From: Bradyrhizobium diazoefficiens
GTDB taxonomy: Bacteria; Pseudomonadota; Alphaproteobacteria; Rhizobiales; Xanthobacteraceae
Reading direction: 5' to 3'
DNA: 64,000 nt
Assembly: GCF_016616235.1 (NCBI RefSeq)
Contig: NZ_CP067100.1
Span: 5,143,001 to 5,207,000, forward strand
In this document: positions 53,378 through 61,621 of the stretch, one piece after another
Layout of the letters: each line of letters begins with the position of its first letter
Numbering within the stretch: position 1 is the first letter of the stretch
Made by a program: the position numbers and the translations under genes
The notes under the pieces: model-generated
The model's database searches: none
What the model saw: only the letters and a program-made list of their open reading frames with translations
Told to the model about the DNA's origin: nothing

Positions 53378-53593
53378 ATGGGGATGATTATGGTCAAATG
53401 CCCGGAGACAGGGCGCGCAATCCCGACCGGGATCGAGTCCGATCGGGAGACGTTTCTGCGCAGCGTCGTGTTTTACGCCAATACCCGTTGCCCGCTCTGT
53501 CGTGCCAATCACAACTGGTTCGCGCGCGAAGCCTGGGTCGAGGAGACGGTCGCCCGGCCAGTGGCACTCATCAGCACCGCATCGGCGTATTGA
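53378..53593 (+). CDS. Small CxxC protein, MVKCPETGRAIPTG type
   Basis: This 71-aa protein begins MGMIMVKCPETGRAIPTGIE and later has TRCPLCRANHNWFAREAWV. The Cys pair plus the earlier Cys-Pro suggest a small zinc-ribbon-like fold. A GGGAGG lies 6-11 nt before the ATG. I recall similar short proteins as common and numerous in Bradyrhizobium-type genomes, without known function. It is transcribed alone, upstream of and convergent with the Crp/Fnr gene. Confidence 0.7.
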   Translation: MGMIMVKCPETGRAIPTGIESDRETFLRSVVFYANTRCPLCRANHNWFAREAWVEETVARPVALISTASAY

Positions 53594-53671
53594 TGCGTCG
53601 TGCATTTGGGGTGGGGAGGCCGGGAGCCAAAAACCAGATCGTCATCACGTAAAATCCAACGGGATTGAGAG

Positions 53672-54460
53672 CTACTTGGCGCGCTTGCCGAGTTGACCTG
53701 GAGCGTTGCCAGCGGCGTGCGCCCGTTCGATTGCGATCCTGGCTTCGGACAGTTCTTGGGCGTACATGCGATCAATCCTTGCCTGCATCATGGCATGGCA
53801 TTCACATGCAAGGCTATCGAGCCGAGCGCGGTTGATTTCGATCAGGCCACGTCGGTCCGACTTGATGGCGCCCGCAGTCCGCAGTCGCGCCATTGCCAGC
53901 GTAACGGTGGTGCGGCGAACGCCGAGCAACTGAGCAAGCGCTTCCTGCGTTAAGGGAAGCACGCCGTCGGGAACGATATGGTGTAGCTGCAACAGCCAGC
54001 GGGCCATCCGACGCTCCACCGGATGGAGTGCGTTGCACGCCGCGACGTGCTGAAGCTGCAGCAGCAGCGCACGCGAATGAACCTGCACGATTTGCCGAAT
54101 CGCTGAGCTTTGCATGTAGGCGGAATGGAAATGGGCAGCACTAATGTGTGACGCTGTGCCTGCTACGCGAGCAACCGCGGTGACCGGCGAGCGAGACGGG
54201 CCGAGCACCGAAAGTGAGCCCACGGCACCCTCCCTTCCCACCAAGGCAGTCGCCACGGTCTGCCCATCCGGCATATCGAGCATGAAGGCGACCGCTCCAT
54301 CATGGGGAAAATAGACGTCGCGAAGCTCGTCGTCCGAATGCACCAGAACCATGTCTGCTTCGAACGAGATCCGCTGCAAATGCGGTGTAAGCAGCTCGCG
54401 ATCGGGCGGCGGCAGCGCCGCTAGAAGTCTATTCTGAACGCATGTCCAGCGCTCTGCCAC
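53672..54460 (-). CDS. Crp/Fnr-family transcriptional regulator
   Basis: This 262-aa regulator has an N-terminal cyclic-nucleotide-binding-like beta-roll (LLTPHLQRISFEADMVLVHSDDELRDVYFPHDGAVAFMLDMPDGQTVATALVGREGAVG), a long dimer helix, and a C-terminal winged helix (LTQEALAQLLGVRRTTVTLAMARLRTAGAI, Crp-type recognition helix with RRTTVT). It has no N-terminal Cys cluster for an Fe-S cluster, so it is not an oxygen-sensing Fnr. The variant beta-roll fits regulators of unknown effector common in rhizobia. Its targets may include the polysaccharide genes but no site was identified. Confidence 0.9.
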   Translation of the reverse strand: MAERWTCVQNRLLAALPPPDRELLTPHLQRISFEADMVLVHSDDELRDVYFPHDGAVAFMLDMPDGQTVATALVGREGAVGSLSVLGPSRSPVTAVARVAGTASHISAAHFHSAYMQSSAIRQIVQVHSRALLLQLQHVAACNALHPVERRMARWLLQLHHIVPDGVLPLTQEALAQLLGVRRTTVTLAMARLRTAGAIKSDRRGLIEINRARLDSLACECHAMMQARIDRMYAQELSEARIAIERAHAAGNAPGQLGKRAK

Positions 54461-54776
54461 GAACGTATCCTTGAATGGACGTTCAGTAGCGTGTGCCGAT
54501 ATCGAGGATGATGCAAGCCTCGCCGAGAAAATCTTCCAGTTAATTCACGAGCTCCGATCGTCCCCGTATAACTCCGGATTCCACCTTTTTGAGAAAATCG
54601 TCACGCTTCCGGCCGCCGCGCATCGACGCACATTCTGGAAGGTGCGTAAAAAATCCGCGCAGGGTCGTAAACCGAACTGACGGCGCGATGGTCAGCACCA
54701 TAGTTTATCTTCAGGTTCGTCCTACGGAATCGAGATTCCAGTCATTAATACACAAGTCCGTATTCGGGGTGTTGCA

Positions 54777-54983
54777 GTGAGTAACCGGCCTTATAGCCGC
54801 TTGGCTAGTCTGCGCCGCACGGCGCTCGAGCTCATTCAACAGCTTACGCAGCTGCAGAGGCTCAGGGAAAGGGTGCGCAGGGCGGAAGAGCGAAGCGGGG
54901 GGCAGAGGCGGAAATCAGCGTTGTTCCCGCGCGTGCGGAAAAAGCGGTCCGGGGCGGCCCGCCTGCGAGCTCAGTGGCAGTGA
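54777..54983 (+). CDS. Possible small basic protein
   Basis: This 68-codon frame starts at a GTG, with a helical, possibly coiled-coil middle (RRTALELIQQLTQLQRLRERVRRAEERSG) and a strongly basic C-terminus. The ribosome-binding site is weak (GGGGTGTT). No family recognised; it may be non-coding. The surrounding 54461-55293 stretch otherwise holds no supported gene. Confidence 0.3.
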   Translation: MSNRPYSRLASLRRTALELIQQLTQLQRLRERVRRAEERSGGQRRKSALFPRVRKKRSGAARLRAQWQ

Positions 54984-55088
54984 TGGCGACATGAGAGGCG
55001 CAACCGCCGTCTTCATCTTCGCTGGCAATTCCAGCAGTTTTGAAGGGTGATCGGTTCATAGCTCGAAGCGCGAGCCCCCCATTTAGGT

Positions 55089-55145
55089 ATGCCGACATAG
55101 GCATGTCGGCATCGCGATCGTCTTTCAACCCATTCCCTATGGGTT
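55089..55145. promoter_or_regulatory. Two adjacent inverted repeats upstream of the coiled-coil protein gene
   Basis: The first is ATGCCGACAT-AGGC-ATGTCGGCAT (55089-55112), a perfect 10-bp stem with a 4-nt gap. The second is AACCCAT-TCCCT-ATGGGTT (55127-55145), a 7-bp stem with a 5-nt loop. They lie 150-200 nt before the gene, with an AT-rich stretch (55195-55255) between them and the start. They could be operators or the 3' end of a short transcript; no T-tract follows. Confidence 0.45.
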
Positions 55146-55293
55146 AGCTGTGGCAGTCGCATCCGGCGGCTCGGGTGACTCGAGCAACGCAATTTGTTTG
55201 GTTAAAATAAATCGTTGAATATTATATAATAAACTGGTTGAATTTGAACTATAAAATACCTGCACGAACGGGCATTAGGGAGACACCACATTA

Positions 55294-56943
55294 ATGTGGC
55301 CAATGGGTGCAGAACGGCTTGGGCGGTGGCAATCTCGCGGAATCGGCAACGTCCTCGAACCGGCTCCGGAATTGCTTTCAGTCCGGTTGCACGTTCGCCA
55401 CAACAAGGTGCGGCTTGCACCGGATTCCTCAAGGCATCCAACCACCCGGGCACAAGCCAAGCCGATATGGATTGCAGCGGCCATCCTAGTAGGAATGTGC
55501 TTATCGACCACCAGCGGTCTTTCGGAACAGCAGAACCTGCGGCTAAGTCCGCCAGCGCTAGCATTACCAGCAGCGACAGCAGACTCTGATCCGGCGACAA
55601 GCGGAGGCAAGCAGGCGGCGCAGTTTGGACAATCCATCAGCACAACCGCCGTGCAGCTTGCACAAGCCAAAACCAGCGATACTGAGGACTTGCGGCAGGC
55701 TCTCGCCCAGGAGCAGCGGAAGGGACAGGCCCTGACGCGCGATCTTCGAATGTCCCAGCAGGAGCTGGACACCGCTCTGCGACTACTACAGCAAGCACGC
55801 GAGCAATGGAGCAGCATTACGGAAGCAGCCGAGAATGACTCGGAAAAACTTCGCAAATCGTTGCAAGAGGAGCATGCGCGCGGGCTGCGGCTCGAACAGG
55901 AACTTGCCCAGACGCGACGGGATCTCGAATTGCAAGCGGCGCTGACGTCTAAAACCGGCAATGAACACAGCAAACAAAAGCAGGGAGCAGAGAGCGACCT
56001 GCAGGAGCTGCAACGGATTGCGCAGCAGGAGCGAGATCGAGCGAGCCGGTTGGAGCAGGATCTGGCAGTCGCCCGCCGCGAGTTGGACACGCAGTCAGCA
56101 CTGGCCACCAAGGTTAGCGCCGACGCGATTGCTGCGAAGGAGGCGGCTCAGAACGGCCTTGCGGAGCTGCAGAAAGCTTTCCAGCAGGAGCGCGATCGTG
56201 CCACGCGGCTCGAAGAGGACCTTGCGACAACACGACACGAACTCGAAAGCCGATCCTCGGAGCTCGCGGAAGCGAACGAGGAAATGGCGCAAATCAGGCG
56301 AACGGCAGACAGTACTGCCGCACGATTGAGGTTCTCACTGAAGGAAGAACACGATCGAGCAGAAGGGCTGGCGCAAGAGCTCTCGCTGACGCGCACCAAA
56401 CTCTTCGCGTACGAGGCCTACGCCGCGGCGAATGACGGCGGAAGCAAGGAGCTGCGACAACTGCTTGAGCAGGAACGCAGTCGATCGAGCCGACTTGAAC
56501 GGGAGCTTGTGACAGCGCGCCAGACCCTTGAGAGGACTGCCCCGACCGGCGCCCCCTCTCCCGCTCTTGGGGTCGTGGCGACTGACCGCGCACCGATTAT
56601 CGAAACCCAGGCGGCGGGTTCGGTTCAACCCGCGGCGAACGCCGGGGGCGCCAAACTCGGCCATGAACACGCAGCGGAGGTCCTGGGGCTGACCGCCCGC
56701 GCAACCGGACTGCTTCGGCAAGGCGACATCAGTGCGGCGCGAGCCGTGCTGGAGCGTGCTGCCGAGCTGGGCAGCGCTCAGGCGCATTTCGCACTCGCCG
56801 AAACGTATGACCCAAACGTCCTTGCGAAATGGGGCGCCTATGGAACGCGCAGCGACGCGCTCAGGGCTCGTGAGCTCTACGCCAAAGCCGAAGCAAAGGG
56901 AGTGACGGAGGCAAAGGAACGATTCGACGCGCTTGGGCAATAG
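55294..56943 (+). CDS. Membrane-anchored coiled-coil protein with six heptad-type repeats and a Sel1/TPR-like C-terminus
   Basis: This is a 549-aa protein. Residues 1-56 are basic, about 57-76 form one transmembrane segment (PIWIAAAILVGMCLSTTSGL), and the rest is predicted periplasmic. Six related units of about 47 residues share the pattern QQERDRASRLEQDLAVARRE (about 130-430) and would form a long coiled coil. The last 90 residues (ATGLLRQGDISAARAVLERAAELGSAQAHFALAETYDP) look like Sel1/TPR repeats. It is first of four same-strand genes with exported products. Function unknown; a scaffold role is inferred from architecture. Confidence 0.75.
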   Translation: MWPMGAERLGRWQSRGIGNVLEPAPELLSVRLHVRHNKVRLAPDSSRHPTTRAQAKPIWIAAAILVGMCLSTTSGLSEQQNLRLSPPALALPAATADSDPATSGGKQAAQFGQSISTTAVQLAQAKTSDTEDLRQALAQEQRKGQALTRDLRMSQQELDTALRLLQQAREQWSSITEAAENDSEKLRKSLQEEHARGLRLEQELAQTRRDLELQAALTSKTGNEHSKQKQGAESDLQELQRIAQQERDRASRLEQDLAVARRELDTQSALATKVSADAIAAKEAAQNGLAELQKAFQQERDRATRLEEDLATTRHELESRSSELAEANEEMAQIRRTADSTAARLRFSLKEEHDRAEGLAQELSLTRTKLFAYEAYAAANDGGSKELRQLLEQERSRSSRLERELVTARQTLERTAPTGAPSPALGVVATDRAPIIETQAAGSVQPAANAGGAKLGHEHAAEVLGLTARATGLLRQGDISAARAVLERAAELGSAQAHFALAETYDPNVLAKWGAYGTRSDALRARELYAKAEAKGVTEAKERFDALGQ

Positions 56944-57060
56944 CAGCGGCATCACGCATAGCCAGGATCCTCATGCGCCGACATCGATTGATCGAACCGA
57001 AGGATATCTTCAGGCGAAGCTTATGGCGGATTGAAAGTGAGTTCGAGAGGGAGCTCGTCA

Positions 57061-58107
57061 ATGAACGGAACAATCGAAATACGCTCATTGGTCCTTGCCA
57101 CGCTTCTGGCCCCGCTGCTCATCATCGCCGAGCCTTGTCCGGTGATCGCGCAGACGCAGAATTCTCGGACGCTCCAGATACACCCGGCTAGAAGCGCGGC
57201 CGAGCATGCAAGGCCGGAAATTGCGGCAATGAACGCCTGGACGGTCGGACTTGCCGGAGGTCTGTTGGAAGGAGCTCCCATTCGGCTCGCCGCCGAAATG
57301 GCACGCGTGGTCGATGATGGAAGTAGCCTCCACGTGTTGCCTGTCGTGACACGCGGCGCAGCCGAAAACGTCAATTCGTTGCTGTATTTGCGGGGTATCG
57401 ATGCGGCAATTATCAATTCTGACGCGCTTGAAGAATACAAGAGGGAGGTGCCGGACATCCAGCGGCGGATTGCCTATGTGCTCAACCTGTTTCCATCCGA
57501 ACTGCACATCTTCGCTCGGCCGGAAATTCAGACTTTGAGCGATCTCGCCGGAAGGAAGGTCAACTTCAACACCCAGGGCACCGCAGCGGCCTATTCGGGC
57601 CCGCTGATATTCAGTCGGCTCGGCCTCGAGGTAGAAAAGACCTTCATTCCCCATCAGGTCGCACTCGAGCAGATGCGCAGGGGCGAGACGGCCGCTGTCG
57701 TTTTCGTTACGTCGAAACCGGTGGATGCCTTCGTGCGCGGCCGTTGGGAGCCGGGCTTCAAGTTCCTGGCGATCCCCTACGAGAGCAAGTTCGAAGATTA
57801 CTATCTGCCATCTTCGCTTGAAGCAGCTGACTACCCCAACCTGATCAAGCAGGGCGAGCGCGTGACGACCATTGCCGTGCCGACCGTCCTCGTTGCTTTC
57901 AACTGGCCGGTGAAGTCGAACCGCTTTCAGCGAGTGGCGCGTTTCGTGGATCGCCTCTTTTCGCGGATCGAAATGCTGCAGGAACCCGGTTTTGATCCCA
58001 AGTGGAAATCGATCAACTTGGCCGCAACGGTGCCCGGACTTGCGCGCTTTCCCGCGGCGCAATCCTGGCTCGATCGACTGCCGCGTTCGACCCAGGCATT
58101 GCGATGA
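57061..58107 (+). CDS. TAXI-family (TRAP-type) periplasmic solute-binding protein
   Basis: This 348-aa protein has a Sec signal (LVLATLLAPLLIIAEPCPVIAQ) and then the TAXI/NMT1-like fold: TVGLAGGLLEGAPIRLAAEMARVVDD, VTRGAAENVNSLLYLRGIDAAIINSDAL, LHIFARPEIQTLSDLAGRKVNFNTQGTAAAYSGPLIFSRLGL. The ATG at 57061 is preceded by GAGAGGGAG. No TRAP membrane subunit is nearby, so it may act as a sensor or orphan binding protein. Its stop overlaps the next start as ATGA. Confidence 0.82.
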   Translation: MNGTIEIRSLVLATLLAPLLIIAEPCPVIAQTQNSRTLQIHPARSAAEHARPEIAAMNAWTVGLAGGLLEGAPIRLAAEMARVVDDGSSLHVLPVVTRGAAENVNSLLYLRGIDAAIINSDALEEYKREVPDIQRRIAYVLNLFPSELHIFARPEIQTLSDLAGRKVNFNTQGTAAAYSGPLIFSRLGLEVEKTFIPHQVALEQMRRGETAAVVFVTSKPVDAFVRGRWEPGFKFLAIPYESKFEDYYLPSSLEAADYPNLIKQGERVTTIAVPTVLVAFNWPVKSNRFQRVARFVDRLFSRIEMLQEPGFDPKWKSINLAATVPGLARFPAAQSWLDRLPRSTQALR

Positions 58108-58748
58108 CATCAGTAGCCGTCGCTCTCGCGATCACGCTCCCGATCACAAATGGGGTCGATCTAGCGCAAGGCGCGGAGGATCCCATGCTGCAACTTCGAG
58201 CATGCTTCCTGATGGAACGTACGGAACGTCAGAACTGTCTGGACCGATTGTCTCGCACGATAGCCTCTCAACACGGTCCCGCGGCCGGACGAGAGAACTG
58301 GATCATCAGCGAAACCACATCGCCGGTGGACTACTCACCGATTATCAGTGCAACGACATCATCTCGGGGCGGCAGTACGGGACCCGCTATGAAGCTTTCG
58401 ATACGGTGCAGCGGCAAGCGGACCGACCTCGTGGTGAACGGACCCGAGATCTCGGGCCGCGACGACTACGTGATCTCCCTGCGCGTCAACGATCAACCGG
58501 CGCTCCAGTTGCCGGCAATCACATCCGCGTCCGGGACCGGTGTAGCTATCGGAGGTGATGTTGTTCGCCTGTTGCAATCCATCCCGGATAAGGGCGAGCT
58601 TGCCGTGCACCTCTCAAGCGGGGCGGGAAATAGCACCGACGCAGTATTCGCGCTCGGCGGCTTCGAGAGCGTGCGTGAAAAAATGACCGTCGCGTGCAAA
58701 TGGCCGCGCGCGGTCGCGAAACCGAAGACGAAATCCGACGATCGATGA
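58104..58748 (+). CDS. Exported protein resembling VasI/TagO-type T6SS-associated proteins
   Basis: This 214-aa protein has a short hydrophobic N-terminus (MTSVAVALAITLPITNGVDL) and then a Cys/Arg-rich LRACFLMERTERQNCLDRLSR segment. A beta-rich domain follows (WIISETTSPVDYSPIISATT, AMKLSIRCSGKRTDLVVNG, DYVISLRVNDQPA, FESVREKMTVACKW). This order, an ACxx...C-R-L segment then Trp, SPxDxSP and IRC, recalls VasI/TagO-like proteins. No other type VI genes are in the window, so the resemblance may reflect a broader periplasmic family. Translation is coupled to the TAXI gene by ATGA. Confidence 0.6.
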   Translation: MTSVAVALAITLPITNGVDLAQGAEDPMLQLRACFLMERTERQNCLDRLSRTIASQHGPAAGRENWIISETTSPVDYSPIISATTSSRGGSTGPAMKLSIRCSGKRTDLVVNGPEISGRDDYVISLRVNDQPALQLPAITSASGTGVAIGGDVVRLLQSIPDKGELAVHLSSGAGNSTDAVFALGGFESVREKMTVACKWPRAVAKPKTKSDDR

Positions 58749-58772
58749 CGAACCCAGGATCGGAGACGCAGA

Positions 58773-59372
58773 ATGAGCCAATTTCAGCTGTTTGTCAGAG
58801 GAGCATCGGCGGCAGTCATTTGGCTTCTGCTCGGGCTATCGAACGCCACGGCCGAGGACCCCGGCGTGCCCCAGACCCAGACAATCTCGCCCCCCGCGAT
58901 GCCAAGACATAGCACAGTGGTGAAGCATACAAATTCATCGCCGGGCGCTGTGCCCCAGAAGCGATCTGCGCTGGCACGCATGGCAATGCCGTCCGCTGCC
59001 AAGAAGGAGCACCGGTTGATCCTCCAGGTCAACACCAACGACTCGGCCGCGATGAACCTTGCGTTGAACAATGCGACCAACGTCGCGCAGTACTACAAAG
59101 AACTCAACGAGAATGTAAAAATCGAGATCGTCACGTTCGGTCCGGGCCTGCACATGCTTCGGAAGGACACTTCGCCGGTAAAGGCTCGAATCGAGGAAAT
59201 GGCTCTGGGCATGCCGGAAGTGTCGTTCAAGGCTTGCGGAAACACTCAAGAGAAGATGCAAAAGGCCGAGAGCAAGGACATACCGATCCTTCCGCAGGCG
59301 CAAGTCGTAAAGTCGGGCGTTGTGCGGGTGATGGAACTACAGGAGCAGGGATGGACCTATGTCAAGCCGTGA
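58773..59372 (+). CDS. Exported DsrE-family protein
   Basis: This 199-aa protein has an N-terminal signal (AVIWLLLGLSNATAE) and a Pro/Ser-rich linker. A DsrE/DsrF-like domain follows (HRLILQVNTNDSAAMNLALNNATNVAQYYKELNENVKIEIVTFGPGLHMLRKDTSPVKARIEEM, then FKACGNTQEKMQ with the conserved Cys, and GVVRVMELQEQGWTYVKP). Periplasmic DsrE proteins of this kind are widespread but poorly characterised; a sulfur-relay role is not proven. The ATG has GGAG 7 nt upstream. It is the last gene of the four-gene set. Confidence 0.82.
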   Translation: MSQFQLFVRGASAAVIWLLLGLSNATAEDPGVPQTQTISPPAMPRHSTVVKHTNSSPGAVPQKRSALARMAMPSAAKKEHRLILQVNTNDSAAMNLALNNATNVAQYYKELNENVKIEIVTFGPGLHMLRKDTSPVKARIEEMALGMPEVSFKACGNTQEKMQKAESKDIPILPQAQVVKSGVVRVMELQEQGWTYVKP

Positions 59373-59957
59373 AACGGACCCGAGCGCTCACAGACCACAT
59401 CATGGATTGACGCAGGAAATCGTGACCGTTGGCAGCGGGAGCGCTAACAAACCACACTGATCAACTACCTCCAGCATGAAGTTGGCTGGGCGCTCAAGCC
59501 GATCAGAGCTGCAGCTATGATGCCGACACTCAGCAGCCGTCAAGCGCGGCATCAAGCGAAGATCGTTCGCCGAAGACGACTCAAGGATGAACCAATACGA
59601 CATTCGGTACGGCACGGCGGATCAAGAGTAAGCTTACGTGCTGATCCCTCTTCACTTTTCGAGACGTCCCGGTCAAATCCATCATGGGGGCTGTAGAAAT
59701 TTCCACCGCAACCTGTTCATTTCATTGATCTATTTTAGCTCCGACCAAGCCTATGTGTAGTTGGACCGACTGAGAAATTCCGTACGACCCTGCTCCCGAA
59801 GATTGCTTCTTTTAGGATCATATAGGTGCGGATTGGAAGCAAAAACCGCGATTCGGATTCTCAGTGCACACGTGGTCCGCACGAGGAGCCTCGATTCCCG
59901 AGTGATGGGAGGCGTCGCTGAAGCCGGCGATTTCGCCCGCAGCCGACCGGCGCCGCG
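59373..59957. other. 585-bp intergenic region, nothing recognisable
   Basis: This region separates the plus-strand DsrE gene from the minus-strand RidA gene. Only short frames (60-72 codons) without motifs or good start sites are present. No hairpin with a T-tract was found. It marks the switch from the envelope cassette to a catabolic gene region. Confidence 0.55.
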
Positions 59958-60398
59958 TTAGCGTGGTACAATGGCCGTCGCTTCGATCTCGAGGCGTGCG
60001 GAAGACTCCACGAGACGCACGACCTGAACGAGCGCCATGCTGGGATAGTGGGCACCGATGACGTCGCGATAGATTTTGCCGAGCGGCTCGAGGTTGGAGA
60101 CGTATTCGTCCATGTCCACGACATACCAGGTCAGGCGCACGAGGTGATCCGGACGCGCGCCGCCCTCGGCCAGGATCGCGACGATGTTTTCGAGCGTCTG
60201 CCGGACCTGCGCAACAAACCCACCGGCAAATCGGCCTGCAATGTCCCAACCGACGACACCGCCGGTCACAATCAGGCGTCCCCCTGCTATGATGCCGTTG
60301 GCATATCCTTTTGGCTGCGGCCAACCGCTGGGCTGAAGCACCGGCAAACTGCCGGTCGCGGCAGTCGCTCCGGCTTCTGGCTTTGCGATCATACTCAT
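59958..60398 (-). CDS. RidA/YjgF-family protein
   Basis: This 146-aa protein has [94 protein letters not shown], the RidA trimer fold with the usual C-terminal IEATA(V/I)VP block. RidA proteins hydrolyse reactive enamine/imine intermediates; some divergent members have other roles in catabolic operons. Its ATG overlaps the stop of an acyl-CoA dehydrogenase remnant by 4 nt, so the ancestral operon was probably dehydrogenase-RidA. Confidence 0.88.
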   Translation of the reverse strand: MSMIAKPEAGATAATGSLPVLQPSGWPQPKGYANGIIAGGRLIVTGGVVGWDIAGRFAGGFVAQVRQTLENIVAILAEGGARPDHLVRLTWYVVDMDEYVSNLEPLGKIYRDVIGAHYPSMALVQVVRLVESSARLEIEATAIVPR

Positions 60399-60615
60399 GC
60401 GGAATTCTCAATCCCCCACCGCGGCTTCAAGAGCTCGCGCGCGACAATCAGTTTCTGGACCTCGGTCGCGCCCTCGTAGATGCGTAGCGCGCGGATTTCG
60501 CGGTAGAGGCTTTCGACGATTTCTCCCTTGCGCACGCCGCGACCGCCGAGCATCTGCACTGCGCGGCGATAACGCGCTGCGCGGTCTCGGTGGCCATCAG
60601 CTTTGCCATCGCTGC
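60395..60615 (-). pseudogene. C-terminal remnant of an acyl-CoA dehydrogenase gene, frameshifted
   Basis: In one frame the sequence reads [18 protein letters not shown] (about 60615-60560). It continues in another frame as [50 protein letters not shown] to the stop. Together these form the last helix region and active-site-containing C-terminus of acyl-CoA dehydrogenases. A small indel near 60565-60575 breaks the frame, a stop lies just upstream of the first part, and the N-terminal 300 or more residues are missing. It is therefore non-functional. Confidence 0.8.
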
Positions 60616-60618
60616 CTA

Positions 60619-60647
60619 CGGGCGAGCGCCCCTTCGGCGCTCGCCCG
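60619..60647. terminator. Strong GC hairpin at the truncation point of the acyl-CoA dehydrogenase remnant
   Basis: A perfect 12-bp stem (CGGGCGAGCGCC/GGCGCTCGCCCG) has a 5-nt CCTTC loop and no T-tract on either strand. It lies exactly where the dehydrogenase homology ends and about 195 nt before the FucU gene. It could be a bidirectional terminator-like element, a palindromic repeat copy, or a scar of the deletion. Confidence 0.5.
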
Positions 60648-60841
60648 CCCGATACGCACAGCGCGAACCCTCGCGCGACAGGCAGATCGATGCTGCTGCC
60701 GGCTCTCCAGGCCCGACGACTGTCCACGCGATCGAGTTTCTCGACCAGGCGGGCTCCGAACGGTCGGTATGGACGACGGCGGGGAGACGTCAGATATTGG
60801 GCCGATCAGAGAGCTCTGAATATTCTCAAGGGAGGCGCACC

Positions 60842-61297
60842 GTGCTGAAGTCAATCGACCCGGTTCTGAATGCCGACGTGCTCTACGCGCTGCGGTCCAT
60901 GGGGCATGGCGACGACCTCGTGCTCTGCGATACGAATTTCCCGGCCGACTCTGTCGCCCGGCGGACCGCCCTCGGAAAGCTGCTCCGCATTGATAACGTC
61001 AGTGCGGGCCGCGCCGCGCGCGCGATCCTGTCGGTGCTACCGCTCGATTCCTTTGTCGACAAGCCTGCGTTGCGCATGGAGATCGTGGGGCAGCCGAACG
61101 AAATCCCGGCCGTGCAGGCCGAGGTGCAGAAGGAAATCGACGCTGCCGAACGCCGCCCGCTTCCACTGGCGTCGATCGAGCGGTTTGCCTTCTACGAGCT
61201 TGCGAAAAAGTCCTACTGCGTGGTCCAGACCGGCGAACGGCGCTTCTATGGCTGCTTCATCTTCAAGAAGGGGGTGATCCCGCCTGATGCGACATGA
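60842..61297 (+). CDS. RbsD/FucU-family sugar mutarotase
   Basis: This 151-aa protein interconverts anomers of a free sugar on entry. MLKSIDPVLNADVLYALRSMGHGDDLVLCDTNFPADSVA (with the catalytic His/Asp region GHGDDLVLCDTNFP), FYELAKKSYCVVQTGERRFYGCFIFKKGVI (Tyr of the active site) identify the FucU branch. The GTG start has AAGGGAGG upstream. It is followed by a sugar-binding protein and permease, so the set likely handles fucose or a similar sugar. Confidence 0.9.
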   Translation: MLKSIDPVLNADVLYALRSMGHGDDLVLCDTNFPADSVARRTALGKLLRIDNVSAGRAARAILSVLPLDSFVDKPALRMEIVGQPNEIPAVQAEVQKEIDAAERRPLPLASIERFAFYELAKKSYCVVQTGERRFYGCFIFKKGVIPPDAT

Positions 61298-61621
61298 GCC
61301 GCCCCAAGGCATTCATGGCGGCACGGGCTGCGCTACGCATTCGGCGCAAATATGGCGGCGAGGCGACATCCCTCGCTGGAGCCAGCGAGCGCATGATGGC
61401 CTACTGCAGCGCAAGAACGACAGCATCGTTTGCATTGCATGACCGCGTCCGCTTTGCGCGGATTCGTTGACTTTGATCGGTGCCGTTGCATACTCGACGC
61501 GGCTTCTCGCACGACAGCCGCGACATCGGCGAGCGTCACTTCTCCATGGTGCTTAGGCGGCCCAATCGGACCTGATCACGACTATGACATAAGCAGCGTC
61601 AAAAAACGGGAGGATTTCGTG
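61298..61621. other. 324-bp intergenic region with hairpin and possible promoter
   Basis: This region contains the palindrome CTCGCTGGAGCCAGCGAG (61372-61389) and a possible sigma-70-type promoter, TTGACT at 61467 with CATACT at 61489 (16-nt spacing). The promoter would drive the binding-protein gene with a leader of about 120 nt. No coding sequence is supported here. Confidence 0.4.

Noticed and set aside
52469..53397. Overlapping frames of 141, 154 and 177 codons that could be small membrane or unknown proteins
   Set aside because: They overlap each other on both strands, are Arg/Ser/Pro-rich and carry no recognisable domain or good start.
53672..54460. Oxygen-sensing Fnr/FixK protein
   Set aside because: It lacks the N-terminal Cys cluster of Fnr; only the general Crp/Fnr family can be supported.
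58104..58748. Evidence for a type VI secretion system
   Set aside because: Only a VasI-like resemblance is present; no TssB, TssC, Hcp, VgrG or other core genes are found in the window.
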